Of a stretch of 13,832 nt of DNA, positions 1 to 6,861 are shown in pieces. Made by a program: the position numbers and the translations under genes. Source of the DNA: an uncultured Saprospiraceae bacterium (GTDB lineage: Bacteria > Bacteroidota > Bacteroidia > Chitinophagales > Saprospiraceae); NCBI GenBank assembly GCA_937864255.1, contig CALMIT010000443.1:1-13832 (forward strand), read 5' to 3'. The notes under the pieces were generated by a model that saw nothing but the letters and a program-made list of their open reading frames with translations, made no database searches and was not told where the DNA came from. How positions within the stretch are numbered: the stretch's first letter is position 1; each line of letters begins with the position of its first letter.

Positions 1-374
1 ACCAAGGCGCCCGCCAACCCGCCATATAAGTATGTCGGGAAAATATGGTGGTTGCCCAGCAAATCGCCCAAGATGCGCCCAAACCAGTATAAAAAAAGCA
101 TATTCCAGAGCAAGTGCCAGAAGCCGGTGTGTAAAAACATGTGCGTGACCACCGCCCAGGGGTGCATCAAGGTATATTTCCAGTCGGACGAAATGCAAAA
201 GAAATGAATCAGATCACTGTAACCCTGCGGCTCGTAGCCCTGATTGGGCAGAATGAAAAAAAGCCGCACGATATTGAGCACAACAAAAATAGCAACATTG
301 ATGATGATAAGCCTGGTCACCATATTTCCATAGCTGAAAGCGCTTCTTACATCATTCCATATTGACTTGACCAT
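1..374 (-). CDS. Rhomboid family intramembrane serine protease, N-terminal part (cut by window edge)
   Basis: Reading leftwards from the ATG at 374-372 gives 124 complete codons that stay open to the window edge. The protein begins MVKSIWNDVRSAFSYGNMVT, followed by a hydrophobic first membrane segment (about residues 20-42). Then comes the rhomboid signature FLHTGFWHLLWN, in which H82 and the HxxxN motif (H87 to N91) are visible at the start of transmembrane helix 2. In this family HxxxN helps form the oxyanion site; the catalytic GxSG serine and the later histidine would lie beyond the edge and cannot be checked. Rhomboids cleave membrane proteins within or near transmembrane helices in the inner membrane. 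The start agrees with the usual N-terminus of Bacteroidetes rhomboids, although the frame stays open for 28 more codons upstream, to a TAA at 459-461, without an ATG. The gene lies 178 bp downstream of batD on the same strand. Confidence 0.9.
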   Translation of the reverse strand, partial: MVKSIWNDVRSAFSYGNMVTRLIIINVAIFVVLNIVRLFFILPNQGYEPQGYSDLIHFFCISSDWKYTLMHPWAVVTHMFLHTGFWHLLWNMLFLYWFGRILGDLLGNHHIFPTYLYGGLAGAL

Positions 375-552
375 GGACAAGTTCGGTTGTTGTAAAGGTT
401 TTTGATATTGAAGATTGACTGGCTTTGACGCCGCCGTTTTTTGAAAAACGTCTTTCGTTTAACGTCGCCAAAAATAAAAGGTTGGTTTTGATTAATCCAA
501 TCCGGGTGAAAAGAAAGCGCATATTTTATACCAACAGCCTGATTTTCCGGTT

Positions 553-2304
553 TCAGCTTTTTTTGAATTGCTCTTCCATTTCGACGATAACTTTTCGGGC
601 CGCCTCAAAAATTTCATTCATCGCCTCGCTATTGTCTTTGCCTGCAAAAAGCGCCATTTCACAGGTTTGTATGATTTCCATGATTTGTGAAATGACGTGC
701 TCCGGGACAGCCGCACCGGCGAGTTTTTGCCTGACATTGGACTTTGTCAGTTCTGAAAACGGAATTTGCAATTTATCGCAGATGTAGCCGAAAACAGCTC
801 TGGAAATTTCGTCATAAAATCCTCGGCTGTCGCCTTTTTCTTTCAATTGCCCGGCCTCGGCGAGGTGGCGGGCGGCTACTTTTTCAGCCTGCCTGCTTCT
901 CAAAACGCTCGCGTCAAGGTTGCCTCTTTTTTCCGATTGTTTTTTATAAAAAAAGGAAAATACAAAACCCAGCAGCGGCAGCGAAAAAAGCGCCCAAAAC
1001 CATTCGGAATTAATAAAATAATCGCCCTTTCGGCGCAGTGAAGTAGTCGCCTTTATTGTTCGGATATTTTTTTCGGCGATGGTTTTTTCATCATGTCGCG
1101 AAGCAGCTATTCCGCTGCCTTTGCGCACGGTAAGCGACAATGTGTCGGCACGCAAAGTGACAAACTGCATCGAGTCCGTGTCAAAGTAGCAAAACGAAGG
1201 TTCGATACCGAAACTCCCGGCGCGGCGCGGCGCAGCGAAGTATTGAATCACTTTGCGAAAAACCATTTCGCCGCTATTTTCAAAAAAGGACTCGTCCGTA
1301 ATTTTAGGGTCGTATAATTCAAAATCAGCGGGCAGGCGCAAAGGCGGCAGGGCAAGCCGTTTCGGGTCGCCGTTGCCGTTGACAGTCATTGTGATTTCCA
1401 ACACATCGTCGGTCGTTATGTCGGTAGATTTTGTGCTTATTTCCATACTGTACCGTCCGATTCCACCCGAAAAATTGTCGGGTGCGCCATCCGGTAGCCG
1501 CTCTATTTTTAAGGTGAGTGCGTTCGAACTCACGGTTACCATTTCCACATCTCTGAAAAAAAACATGTTGCGCCGCGGATCCTGGTTTTCGGCTACCACG
1601 CCCAGTTGCAGGGTCATGGGAGCTATTTCCACCTGCCCCGTTTGTTGCGGAAAAAGTGCGATGCGCTTGAGTATTTTAGTGCTGTATTGTTTGCCGTTGA
1701 TCACCTCGCGTTGCACGCGGCTGTCAAAGCGTTTTATTTCTTCAAAATACAATCCCGAATAATCGGACTCGCTCAGTAAATTGTAGCTGTCAATGTCGCG
1801 GGTCGTATAAATTTTGTACTGCAACACTACCTGCTGCCCGATGAAAGCCGCGCTATCCGAAAGTTCGGCAACCAGAAAAATCGGCTCGGCGTCGGCTTTG
1901 CTTTTGCCCGCAGTTTTTGACTGTTCCAGCACTTCTATTTTGACGGGGGCTGTTTTGAGCGTTTTGCCACTCACCGACACAGTTGCCGGCCCGATTGTAA
2001 ATGTGCCGGTTTTATTGGTCAGCAGGATGTAAGAAAGCGTCAACTCTTTGGTCACGTCGCCGTTGATGATGGAGGTACTGACTGACTGGTTTGGCCCCGA
2101 TACTATTTTAAAATTTGAAAAGGAAGGCGGTGTAAAATTTTTGCCATTGCCGTTTTTCAGGGTAAAGTAAACTTCGAAGGTGTTGCCTTTCACAACCTGG
2201 CGCGCGTCGGTGTAGGCTTCAAAACTCGCCTGCCCGACAATCAGGCCAGTCTGCATGAATAAGACCAGCGCCACCAACCAACCGCGAATTAATTTGAAAG
2301 CCAT
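553..2304 (-). CDS. batD: BatD family protein (aerotolerance-type membrane protein)
   Basis: The 583-residue product has an N-terminal signal peptide (hydrophobic residues about 8-24, cleavage near the GQA at 24-26). A long beta-rich periplasmic region follows, starting with the family-typical pattern of a protein tested for 'new weak points' in its N-terminus (FEAYTDARQVVKGNTFEVYF). One transmembrane helix lies at about residues 435-453, followed by basic residues, and a cytoplasmic helical tail of about 130 residues closes the protein. This layout is that of the BatD (oxygen tolerance) family. In Bacteroides, BatD belongs to the BatA-E group associated with aerotolerance and MoxR/VWA-domain proteins; its biochemical role is not settled. 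Here no batA, batB, batC or batE is visible next to it: upstream lies the transposase/repeat block and downstream a rhomboid gene. The upstream stretch is A+T rich and has no clear Shine-Dalgarno sequence. Confidence 0.88.
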   Translation of the reverse strand: MAFKLIRGWLVALVLFMQTGLIVGQASFEAYTDARQVVKGNTFEVYFTLKNGNGKNFTPPSFSNFKIVSGPNQSVSTSIINGDVTKELTLSYILLTNKTGTFTIGPATVSVSGKTLKTAPVKIEVLEQSKTAGKSKADAEPIFLVAELSDSAAFIGQQVVLQYKIYTTRDIDSYNLLSESDYSGLYFEEIKRFDSRVQREVINGKQYSTKILKRIALFPQQTGQVEIAPMTLQLGVVAENQDPRRNMFFFRDVEMVTVSSNALTLKIERLPDGAPDNFSGGIGRYSMEISTKSTDITTDDVLEITMTVNGNGDPKRLALPPLRLPADFELYDPKITDESFFENSGEMVFRKVIQYFAAPRRAGSFGIEPSFCYFDTDSMQFVTLRADTLSLTVRKGSGIAASRHDEKTIAEKNIRTIKATTSLRRKGDYFINSEWFWALFSLPLLGFVFSFFYKKQSEKRGNLDASVLRSRQAEKVAARHLAEAGQLKEKGDSRGFYDEISRAVFGYICDKLQIPFSELTKSNVRQKLAGAAVPEHVISQIMEIIQTCEMALFAGKDNSEAMNEIFEAARKVIVEMEEQFKKS

Positions 2305-2370
2305 TTTTTTATAAAAATATTTAACCGGATTTCAAAAAAGTAATTTTTGCAAATATCCGAATCTTCTCTC

Positions 2371-2522
2371 CATCCACACCTTGAAAGGTGTGGCAATTTA
2401 GAAAATGGTAATCTCAAAAAGATTTTTTAAGTCTTTTTAAAAACCGGAAAGTTCTAAATCTCTGAATTGCCCCCGGATTTATCCGGGAGGTAAAGAGAAA
2501 CAAATCAACAAAAAGCTTTAGC
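2371..2522. repeat. Left palindromic repeat unit next to the transposase stop codon
   Basis: The unit opens with a perfect hairpin, CCACACC (2374-2380), loop TTGAAA, GGTGTGG (2387-2393). An A+T-rich spacer follows that contains 'aatctcaaaaagatttt' and 'aaccgga', both shared with the unit at 3032. A second hairpin is CCCGGAT (2472-2478), loop TT, ATCCGGG (2481-2487). The unit ends with AGCTTTAGCC (2513-2522), which touches the TAG stop of the transposase gene (minus strand, 2525-2523). It has the same orientation as the two units on the other side of the gene, so the flanks are direct repeats of a palindromic module, not inverted termini. Confidence 0.8.
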
Positions 2523-2954
2523 CTAATTTTTTTCAAAACCAAATTTCTTCACAAATTCTTCAACTTCTTGCGCGAAGGTTTTCTGCTTGTGATGAATTTC
2601 CTGGTTTTTGATATAATTTCTCACTTTATCAAGCATTGATTCGGAAACCGACACGGCGAAGTATTCTTCCTGCCATTCAAATTTTTGATCGGTCAGTTTA
2701 TTTTTGTTTATCCAAAAAGAAGACTCTCCTTTTATCAACTGTACTACTTTTTGAATGGTTTGATCCGCGCCTAAAGAAATCAGGCAATGACAGTGATCCG
2801 CATATCCATTTAAAAAATCAAGGTGAATCCCTTTCATTCTGGCATTTTCTCTGATGTGTTGCCAGATTTTGATTCTGAGTTCTTTTGTGGAAAAATAAGG
2901 AAATCTGTTTTTTGTACTCCAGACGAGGTGGATATATACTTTTACATGTGGCAT
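2523..2954 (-). CDS. IS200/IS605-like (Y1, RAYT-type) HUH transposase
   Basis: The 143-residue product has the marks of single-tyrosine HUH transposases: the metal-binding HCH (His54, Cys55, His56) in YADHCHCLISLG, the FEWQEEYFAVSVS segment (about 92-104), and the likely catalytic Tyr114 in YIKNQEIHHK. The N-terminal strand with IHLVWSTKNRFPYF is also typical. The length is normal for the family and no part is missing, so the enzyme may be active. These enzymes nick and rejoin single-stranded DNA next to hairpins through a 5'-phosphotyrosine link; RAYT members are tied to palindromic repeats spread in the host genome. The WQ..Y..FSVS-like segment and the flanking palindromes favour the RAYT group over classical IS200 TnpA. 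The ATG is at 2954-2952 and the stop TAG abuts the left repeat. No TnpB or accessory ORF is present. Confidence 0.9.
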   Translation of the reverse strand: MPHVKVYIHLVWSTKNRFPYFSTKELRIKIWQHIRENARMKGIHLDFLNGYADHCHCLISLGADQTIQKVVQLIKGESSFWINKNKLTDQKFEWQEEYFAVSVSESMLDKVRNYIKNQEIHHKQKTFAQEVEEFVKKFGFEKN

Positions 2955-2968
2955 GGTGCTGGGTTTTA

Positions 2969-3135
2969 GAATTCATCAATTGTTTTAGTTCTAATATTCG
3001 GCTAAAGCCAGAGTTGTTGTTCTCATTCTATCCACACCTTGAAAGGTGTGGCAACTTAGAAAATCATAATCTCAAAAAGATTTTAAACATTCCTTTAAAC
3101 CGGAGAATCTATAACTTATGATTTTGAATTGCTCC
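2969..3135. repeat. Tandem palindromic repeat unit A (about 167 bp)
   Basis: The unit starts at GAATTCATC (2969-2977), 15 bp upstream of the transposase start codon. It carries GGCT-AA-AGCC (3000-3009), the conserved stretch 'agagttgttgttct', and the perfect hairpin CCACACC (3032-3038) TTGAAA GGTGTGG (3045-3051). The same A+T-rich spacer as in the left unit follows. The next hairpin is only half present: TCCGGATTCATC runs straight into the start of unit B instead of completing its second arm. Confidence 0.75.
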
Positions 3136-3345
3136 GGATTCATCAAAATGTTTTAGACTTAATATTCGACTGAAGCCAGAGTTGTTGTTCTTATTTTACC
3201 CACCTTTTGAAAAGTGTGCAATTTAGAAAATTACAATCTGAGGCTTTTAATTCCTTTTTAGAAACCGAAAATCTGAAATCTCTAAATTGCCTCCGGATTT
3301 ATCCGGAGGATACAAATGGAAAACCAAAAGGGCTTTAGCCCAATA
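3136..3345. repeat. Tandem palindromic repeat unit B with complete outer hairpins
   Basis: The unit starts with GGATTCATC (3136-3144), repeats 'aatattcgac-tgaagccagagttgttgttctt' (a diverged GGCT/AGCC stem), and has a degraded version of the first hairpin (CACCTTTTGAAAAGTGTG, from 3201). It ends in the strongest palindrome of the block, CCTCCGGAT (3290-3298), TT, ATCCGGAGG (3301-3309), followed by GGGCT-TT-AGCCC (3330-3341). The latter lies 6 bp from the stop codon of the TPR gene. Sequence decay relative to unit A suggests an older copy. Confidence 0.75.
3290..3341 (-). terminator. Repeat-borne hairpins that may end transcription of the TPR gene
   Basis: Downstream of the TPR stop codon the minus strand reads GGGCTAAAGCCC followed by TTTTGGTTTT, then a 9-bp G+C-rich stem (CCTCCGGAT/ATCCGGAGG). 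The first hairpin is short with a tiny loop; the second is strong but has no U-run. They could act together as a terminator or RNA-stabilising end for the TPR transcript. This is inferred from position and structure only, since the same hairpins are part of the mobile repeat. Confidence 0.3.
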
Positions 3346-3347
3346 AC

Positions 3348-5144
3348 TTACTGGATTTTATCTCCCCTCAATAACCGGAAGCGCTTTCTGGCTTCGACGG
3401 CAAAAGTGCTATTGGAGTAATCGAGAAATATTTTTTCATAGAGCGATTTGGCTTTTTCCGGGTCGCCGAGGCGGGGTTCATACAACTCTGCAAGTTCGAA
3501 GAGGGCATTGTCGGCGCGTATTTTTTCGGGGGATTTTTCGATGATCAGATTATACATTTCCATCGCGCCGGTATAGTCGCGCTTTTTTTGAAAAATTTTG
3601 GCTTTGAGGTAATACACATCGTCTTCGAGCGAATGTTCGGGAAACGCCGCAGCGATGGAATCCAATTTGGCAAAGGCTTCCTCAAATTTATTCTGAAATA
3701 CCAGCAAATCTGCCTGACTGTAAATATTGAGCGCCGTAGCGGAGGTGTCCAATCCAAGGTTGTCCATAATGAACACCGAAAGATCAAGTGCGTCGTTGGC
3801 AATGAGTTTTGAAGTGGAAGCCTTGAGCACGTCAAACTGCGACTGCGCCCACTGAAAGTCGCCGTTGTAATAACTGAGTTTGGCATTGCGGTAACGCGCT
3901 TCATGCCCCAGCAAGTCGTCGGCAAAAGCCTTATCCACTTGCGAATACAGCAGCGTAGCTTCCCAAACTTCTCCCTGCATCAGGTAAAAATCGCCCAGTT
4001 TGATTTTTCCTTCTCCCTGCAAATTCGGATTGATGCCCGGATATTTGATCATTTCATCCAGATTGGCGATGGCTTTATCAAGGTCGTTCAAATAAAAACC
4101 TTCCAAATCCGCCAATTCCATCACGATAGCAGCGGTGCTGCGGTTGCGCCCGAATTCATTAAGAAAAGTCTCGTATTGATTTTCCAGGGTGCGCAGTTCT
4201 TCCTGCGTATAATTAAAGCCGGCGGTGAGTTTGTTGCGCGCGCAGCGGAGCGCCTGGCGTTTTGCTTCGATGTAAAAAGTGCTGGTCGGTCCTTTTTCAT
4301 TCACCACATAATTGTAGGCTTCGATGGCGGCATCGTAATCTTTGTCGTTGGCGGCGATTTCGGCGAGATTCAGAATGCGGATTCCGTTTTCATTCTGACG
4401 CTTGTCGAGCGCCCGTGCCTGGCGCAGCGCGCTTTTATAATCCTTTTTTTGCACAAAAACCCAGGTGAGCAATTCTATCAATTCCACCGCGTCCGGTCTT
4501 TCCTGTAGGCGCGCGTAAAGCTGGCTTTGCAATTCCGCAAAATCCTGATCGAGCAGACCCCGCTGAAAAATCGCCTGGATGCTCGGCAGTCGCGCAGGAT
4601 TTTCTTCCAGACTCACGAGATAATATTCTATCATTTTCGGGTTGTCGCCTTTTTGCTGGTATAGCGTGGCGAGGTTGTAAGCAAACATTTCGCGGCTATT
4701 CAAAATCTTGCTGCCTTTTTCGTAGGTTTCGATAGCCAGGTCGTATTTCGCCTGTCCTGAAAAAGCATTCGCTAACTTGACGATGGAAAACTGGTCGGAG
4801 GGCAGTTTTTTGATGGCTTCGTGATAAGTTTCTTCGGCTTCCTGATCTTTGTACTGGCGCTCCAAAATGTTGCCGTAGGTGACAAAAAGTGACAACTCGT
4901 TGGGTAGTCGTTTCATTTCTTTTTTCACCACCTTTTCGGCTTCCTCAAAACTTTCCAAAGACAGCAGACACTCCACATAGCGGTTAAAGTAAAAGTCGTT
5001 TTTGCTTTCGTCGTACAGCTTTTGATACAAGCTGCCCGCTTTCTCAAATTCGCCGTTTTGGTAGTATTGCTGGGCGAGCTTGGCTTCCTGCGCCTGCACA
5101 GCCGCCGCCAAAAACAAACCCAAAATCAGTATTAAGACACGCAT
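3348..5144 (-). CDS. Exported tetratricopeptide-repeat protein
   Basis: The 598-residue protein has a signal peptide (MRVLILILGLFLAAAVQAQ, cleavage near residue 18) and then helical repeats over nearly its whole length. The N-terminal repeats are clear TPRs (for example AQQYYQNGEFEKAGSLYQKL, and 'AETYHEAIKKLP', 'LAIETYEKGSKIL'). The C-terminal ones resemble the TPR type of periplasmic TolA-binding/YbgF-like proteins, ending with NSTFAVEARKRFRLLRGD. TPR arrays serve as protein-binding scaffolds, so the likely place is the periplasm or outer-membrane face. No catalytic domain or lipobox is visible. The partner is unknown; the gene lies downstream of the small envelope cassette (109-bp gap) and upstream of the transposase block and batD on the same strand, so a functional link to batD is possible but not shown. 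Confidence 0.85.
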   Translation of the reverse strand: MRVLILILGLFLAAAVQAQEAKLAQQYYQNGEFEKAGSLYQKLYDESKNDFYFNRYVECLLSLESFEEAEKVVKKEMKRLPNELSLFVTYGNILERQYKDQEAEETYHEAIKKLPSDQFSIVKLANAFSGQAKYDLAIETYEKGSKILNSREMFAYNLATLYQQKGDNPKMIEYYLVSLEENPARLPSIQAIFQRGLLDQDFAELQSQLYARLQERPDAVELIELLTWVFVQKKDYKSALRQARALDKRQNENGIRILNLAEIAANDKDYDAAIEAYNYVVNEKGPTSTFYIEAKRQALRCARNKLTAGFNYTQEELRTLENQYETFLNEFGRNRSTAAIVMELADLEGFYLNDLDKAIANLDEMIKYPGINPNLQGEGKIKLGDFYLMQGEVWEATLLYSQVDKAFADDLLGHEARYRNAKLSYYNGDFQWAQSQFDVLKASTSKLIANDALDLSVFIMDNLGLDTSATALNIYSQADLLVFQNKFEEAFAKLDSIAAAFPEHSLEDDVYYLKAKIFQKKRDYTGAMEMYNLIIEKSPEKIRADNALFELAELYEPRLGDPEKAKSLYEKIFLDYSNSTFAVEARKRFRLLRGDKIQ

Positions 5145-5213
5145 GTTTACTCCGTTTTTTCAAAAAATGAGAGACGGTTTTTGAAACGCAAGTATCATGC
5201 AAAAGTTGTGAGG

Positions 5214-5250
5214 GGGAGGTTTGAGTATCGCCGCTACAGCAATCCCTCCC
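5214..5250. terminator. Weak stem-loop between the CHU_C-like lipoprotein and TPR genes
   Basis: GGGAGG (5214-5219) can pair with CCTCCC (5245-5250) across a loop of 25 bases, with a possible inner TTG/CAA pairing. It begins 3 bp after the stop codon of the minus-strand lipoprotein gene. On that strand only a short T stretch follows, so it is a poor intrinsic terminator. It could equally be an untranslated leader element of the TPR gene, or chance. Confidence 0.25.
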
Positions 5251-5253
5251 AAT

Positions 5254-5823
5254 TTATTTAAAGCAATTTTCTTCCCGACTGGAAATGCTGGCATCCAAAA
5301 ACCCCGAATTATTGATTTGGTTTGGATAAAAGCAACCTTCTTTGTCTTTAAAAGCAGCCAAGTCTGGTCCACAAACCAGCCTACAGGCATAACCTTCGGC
5401 CAGATAAATACCTCCGCCTTTTAAAATGTAATATATTTGATACTTAAACTTTCCTTTATAAACGTCCCCTATATTATGTCTGAGTCCGTTCCATGCGTAG
5501 TTTTCTATATTGGAAAAATCGAAGCCCTGCCTGTAAAAAATCACGGTATCGCCTTCTCCTGTATAAATCAGATAAGAGTCAATATTTAGGATTTCATCAT
5601 TGATGGTAGGTACAAAAAAGTCATTTATACCATCGCCATTGGGGGTAAAGACATTAGGCACATACATATAAGCATCTCCTGCCCGGTATTCAACAGGCTC
5701 AAGGCCGCAACAGGATTCGTATTCCTTGGGGATATTCAAAACGGCTTCTCCCTTTGAATTACAGCCAATAAAAAGCAGATTAAATAATATGACAAAACCA
5801 AAAGAAATGAAAGTTGAATTCAT
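5254..5823 (-). CDS. Small lipoprotein made of a gliding-motility/T9SS C-terminal-like (CHU_C) domain
   Basis: The 189-residue product starts with a lipoprotein signal peptide ending in LLFIGC, with Cys21 as the likely lipidated residue. Residues 55-72 read VPNVFTPNGDGINDFFVP, the hallmark opening of the CHU_C domain (TIGR04131/PF13585) that normally sits at the extreme C-terminus of large T9SS cargo. The rest of the domain pattern follows: a strand with GEGDTVIFYRQ instead of the usual NRWG, then WNGL (111-114), and GKFKYQIYYI in place of the GVYVY strand. A tail of about 40 residues follows with four cysteines (147, 151, 164, 187), which cargo domains lack. It is thus a stand-alone lipid-anchored domain and not a sorting tail on a long protein. 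Function is unknown. It is the third gene of a closely spaced trio, 31 bp after the preceding gene. Confidence 0.8.
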   Translation of the reverse strand: MNSTFISFGFVILFNLLFIGCNSKGEAVLNIPKEYESCCGLEPVEYRAGDAYMYVPNVFTPNGDGINDFFVPTINDEILNIDSYLIYTGEGDTVIFYRQGFDFSNIENYAWNGLRHNIGDVYKGKFKYQIYYILKGGGIYLAEGYACRLVCGPDLAAFKDKEGCFYPNQINNSGFLDASISSREENCFK

Positions 5824-5854
5824 TTTTAAACTATTTAGTTGTTTCTATAAAAAA

Positions 5855-6319
5855 TCATTTTTTATTCAGTCTGGCCCGTGCTTCCTCCATCGTCACTTCT
5901 TTCATAGCTTTAATTTCCTCTATACCGTATTCGTATTCAATTTCAAAAAAAGACCCATTATTAAAGGATATGCCATAAGTCCCCGGCCTTCCCGGCCCCA
6001 TTTTAAATCTTTCTATTGCCATAAACCGAACAGGATTTTTCTTTAGACTGACATAACTCCTGCTTCCTAAAAGTCCGCCGGCAGAGAGACGAATGCCATT
6101 TTCCCCTTCTTCCGGAAACACCTTTATATACTCGCCTTCTTTTAAAATCAAGGACTTATAGTTTATTTCGATCTTCTTTGTTTTATTTCCATTTTCTGAA
6201 GTTTCAGAATGCAGGATATAAAGGCATTTTTCCTGTGTGCCTGTGGTATCAACAGCACTTTGAGCGTTAATAATCTGGGATGAAAAGAATACGATGAAAA
6301 GCAAAATTTTAGTCCGCAT
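5855..6319 (-). CDS. Hypothetical secreted protein, 154 residues
   Basis: A clear signal peptide (MRTKILLFIVFFSSQIINAQ) is followed by a mature part of about 134 residues that looks beta-rich in the middle and ends in a charged helix (EEIKAMKEVTMEEARARLNKK). The only cysteine is near the mature N-terminus (EKCLYIL). A glycine-rich stretch (RLSAGGLLGSRSYVSLKK, then KMGPGRPGTYGISF) could form strands and turns. I do not recognise a family. The gene starts 11 bp after the stop of the upstream lipoprotein gene and ends 31 bp before the CHU_C-like lipoprotein gene, which suggests one transcript and a shared place in the envelope. Base composition is A+T rich like its two neighbours. Confidence 0.75.
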   Translation of the reverse strand: MRTKILLFIVFFSSQIINAQSAVDTTGTQEKCLYILHSETSENGNKTKKIEINYKSLILKEGEYIKVFPEEGENGIRLSAGGLLGSRSYVSLKKNPVRFMAIERFKMGPGRPGTYGISFNNGSFFEIEYEYGIEEIKAMKEVTMEEARARLNKK

Positions 6320-6330
6320 TTTATTTGAGT

Positions 6331-6861
6331 TTACTTTATAAAATTATTGGTACTGTCAGGCTTGGGAGATAAAGGAACAAATTGAAACGTATCCACAACC
6401 GAAGCGGAAAAGTCATTGAAGTAAGTTGTGCTCTTAAGTTTATCTACCGAAGGATATGCGATCAATAAAGTCGTATCGTTGACCACCTTTCCCCTGAATC
6501 GAACAGTCGGATACTCATAATCAGTGCTATACCATTTTTCAAGCTCTATATTTCCATTATTATCAACCTGGTATACACCCCACCAATATGGAATTTTTTG
6601 ATAATTATTTAAGTTTAGATATGCTTTCTTCCAATAATTCAAATCCTGTTCTTTAAGACAACCAGTTATAAATAGCACCCCATTTTCATAAAAAATAAAA
6701 ACTCTCCTCTTATAAAAAACATCTGAATCACCATAATAAAGCCCATTCAGTTTAAACAACCCGGATGTATTATCCACTCTTTGAAGTGTTAATGGTTTTA
6801 GCGCGCAAGAAGCACAGATAAGGGGAATACAAAAGAGGAGATAAAAGGATTTCTGTTTCAT
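6331..6861 (-). CDS. Hypothetical lipoprotein, 176 residues
   Basis: The N-terminus MKQKSFYLLFCIPLICASC is a lipoprotein signal with the lipobox ICASC and Cys19 as the acylated residue. The mature part is rich in aromatic residues and strands (LNGLYYGDSDVFYKRRVFIFYENGVLF in pieces, then YWWGVYQVDNNGNIELEKWY). This resembles small lipocalin-like or bacterial 'META/lipocalin-like' beta-barrel lipoproteins of Bacteroidetes in style, but I cannot assign a family. It is the first gene of the trio 6861-5254, preceded by a gap of 103 bp to the end of the glycosyltransferase reading frame. That gap is A+T rich and is the likely promoter site, though I see no clean match to the Bacteroidetes -7 consensus TAnnTTTG. 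Confidence 0.75.
   Translation of the reverse strand: MKQKSFYLLFCIPLICASCALKPLTLQRVDNTSGLFKLNGLYYGDSDVFYKRRVFIFYENGVLFITGCLKEQDLNYWKKAYLNLNNYQKIPYWWGVYQVDNNGNIELEKWYSTDYEYPTVRFRGKVVNDTTLLIAYPSVDKLKSTTYFNDFSASVVDTFQFVPLSPKPDSTNNFIK

Larger units (their letters stand above)
2371..3345 (-). mobile_element. IS200/RAYT-type transposase gene with flanking palindromic repeat units
   Basis: The whole gap between the TPR gene (stop at 3348) and batD (start at 2304) is taken up by this block. A small HUH transposase gene (2523-2954) is flanked on the left by one repeat unit (2371-2522) and on the right by two tandem units (2969-3345), all in the same orientation. The units share three palindromes in fixed order: CCACACC/GGTGTGG, TCCGGAT/ATCCGGA and a GGCT/AGCC stem, joined by conserved A+T-rich spacers. 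This resembles a REP-associated tyrosine transposase (RAYT) with BIME-like repeats rather than a simple IS with terminal inverted repeats. No target-site duplication is visible, as expected for HUH elements. The outer limits are set by where similarity between copies ends and are approximate. Confidence 0.7.

Noticed and set aside
435..450. CGTTTTTTGAAAAACG palindrome as a terminator between batD and the rhomboid gene
   Set aside because: The stem is nearly all A-T with a two-base loop and no T run follows on the minus strand; similar T-run/A-run palindromes occur inside coding regions (for example 9275-9318), where they encode Phe/Lys runs.
1253..1762. Plus-strand open frame of 169 codons
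   Set aside because: It is a shadow of batD; composition is low in acidic residues and no domain is visible.
2371..3345. Possible CRISPR array because of repeated palindromes
   Set aside because: Units are about 160 bp and similar along their whole length, with no short identical repeats separated by unique spacers, and no cas gene is nearby.
3903..4508. Plus-strand open frame of 201 codons
   Set aside because: It is antisense to the TPR gene, whose repeats explain the sequence; the opposite frame is phenylalanine/isoleucine rich without membrane-protein pattern or family match.
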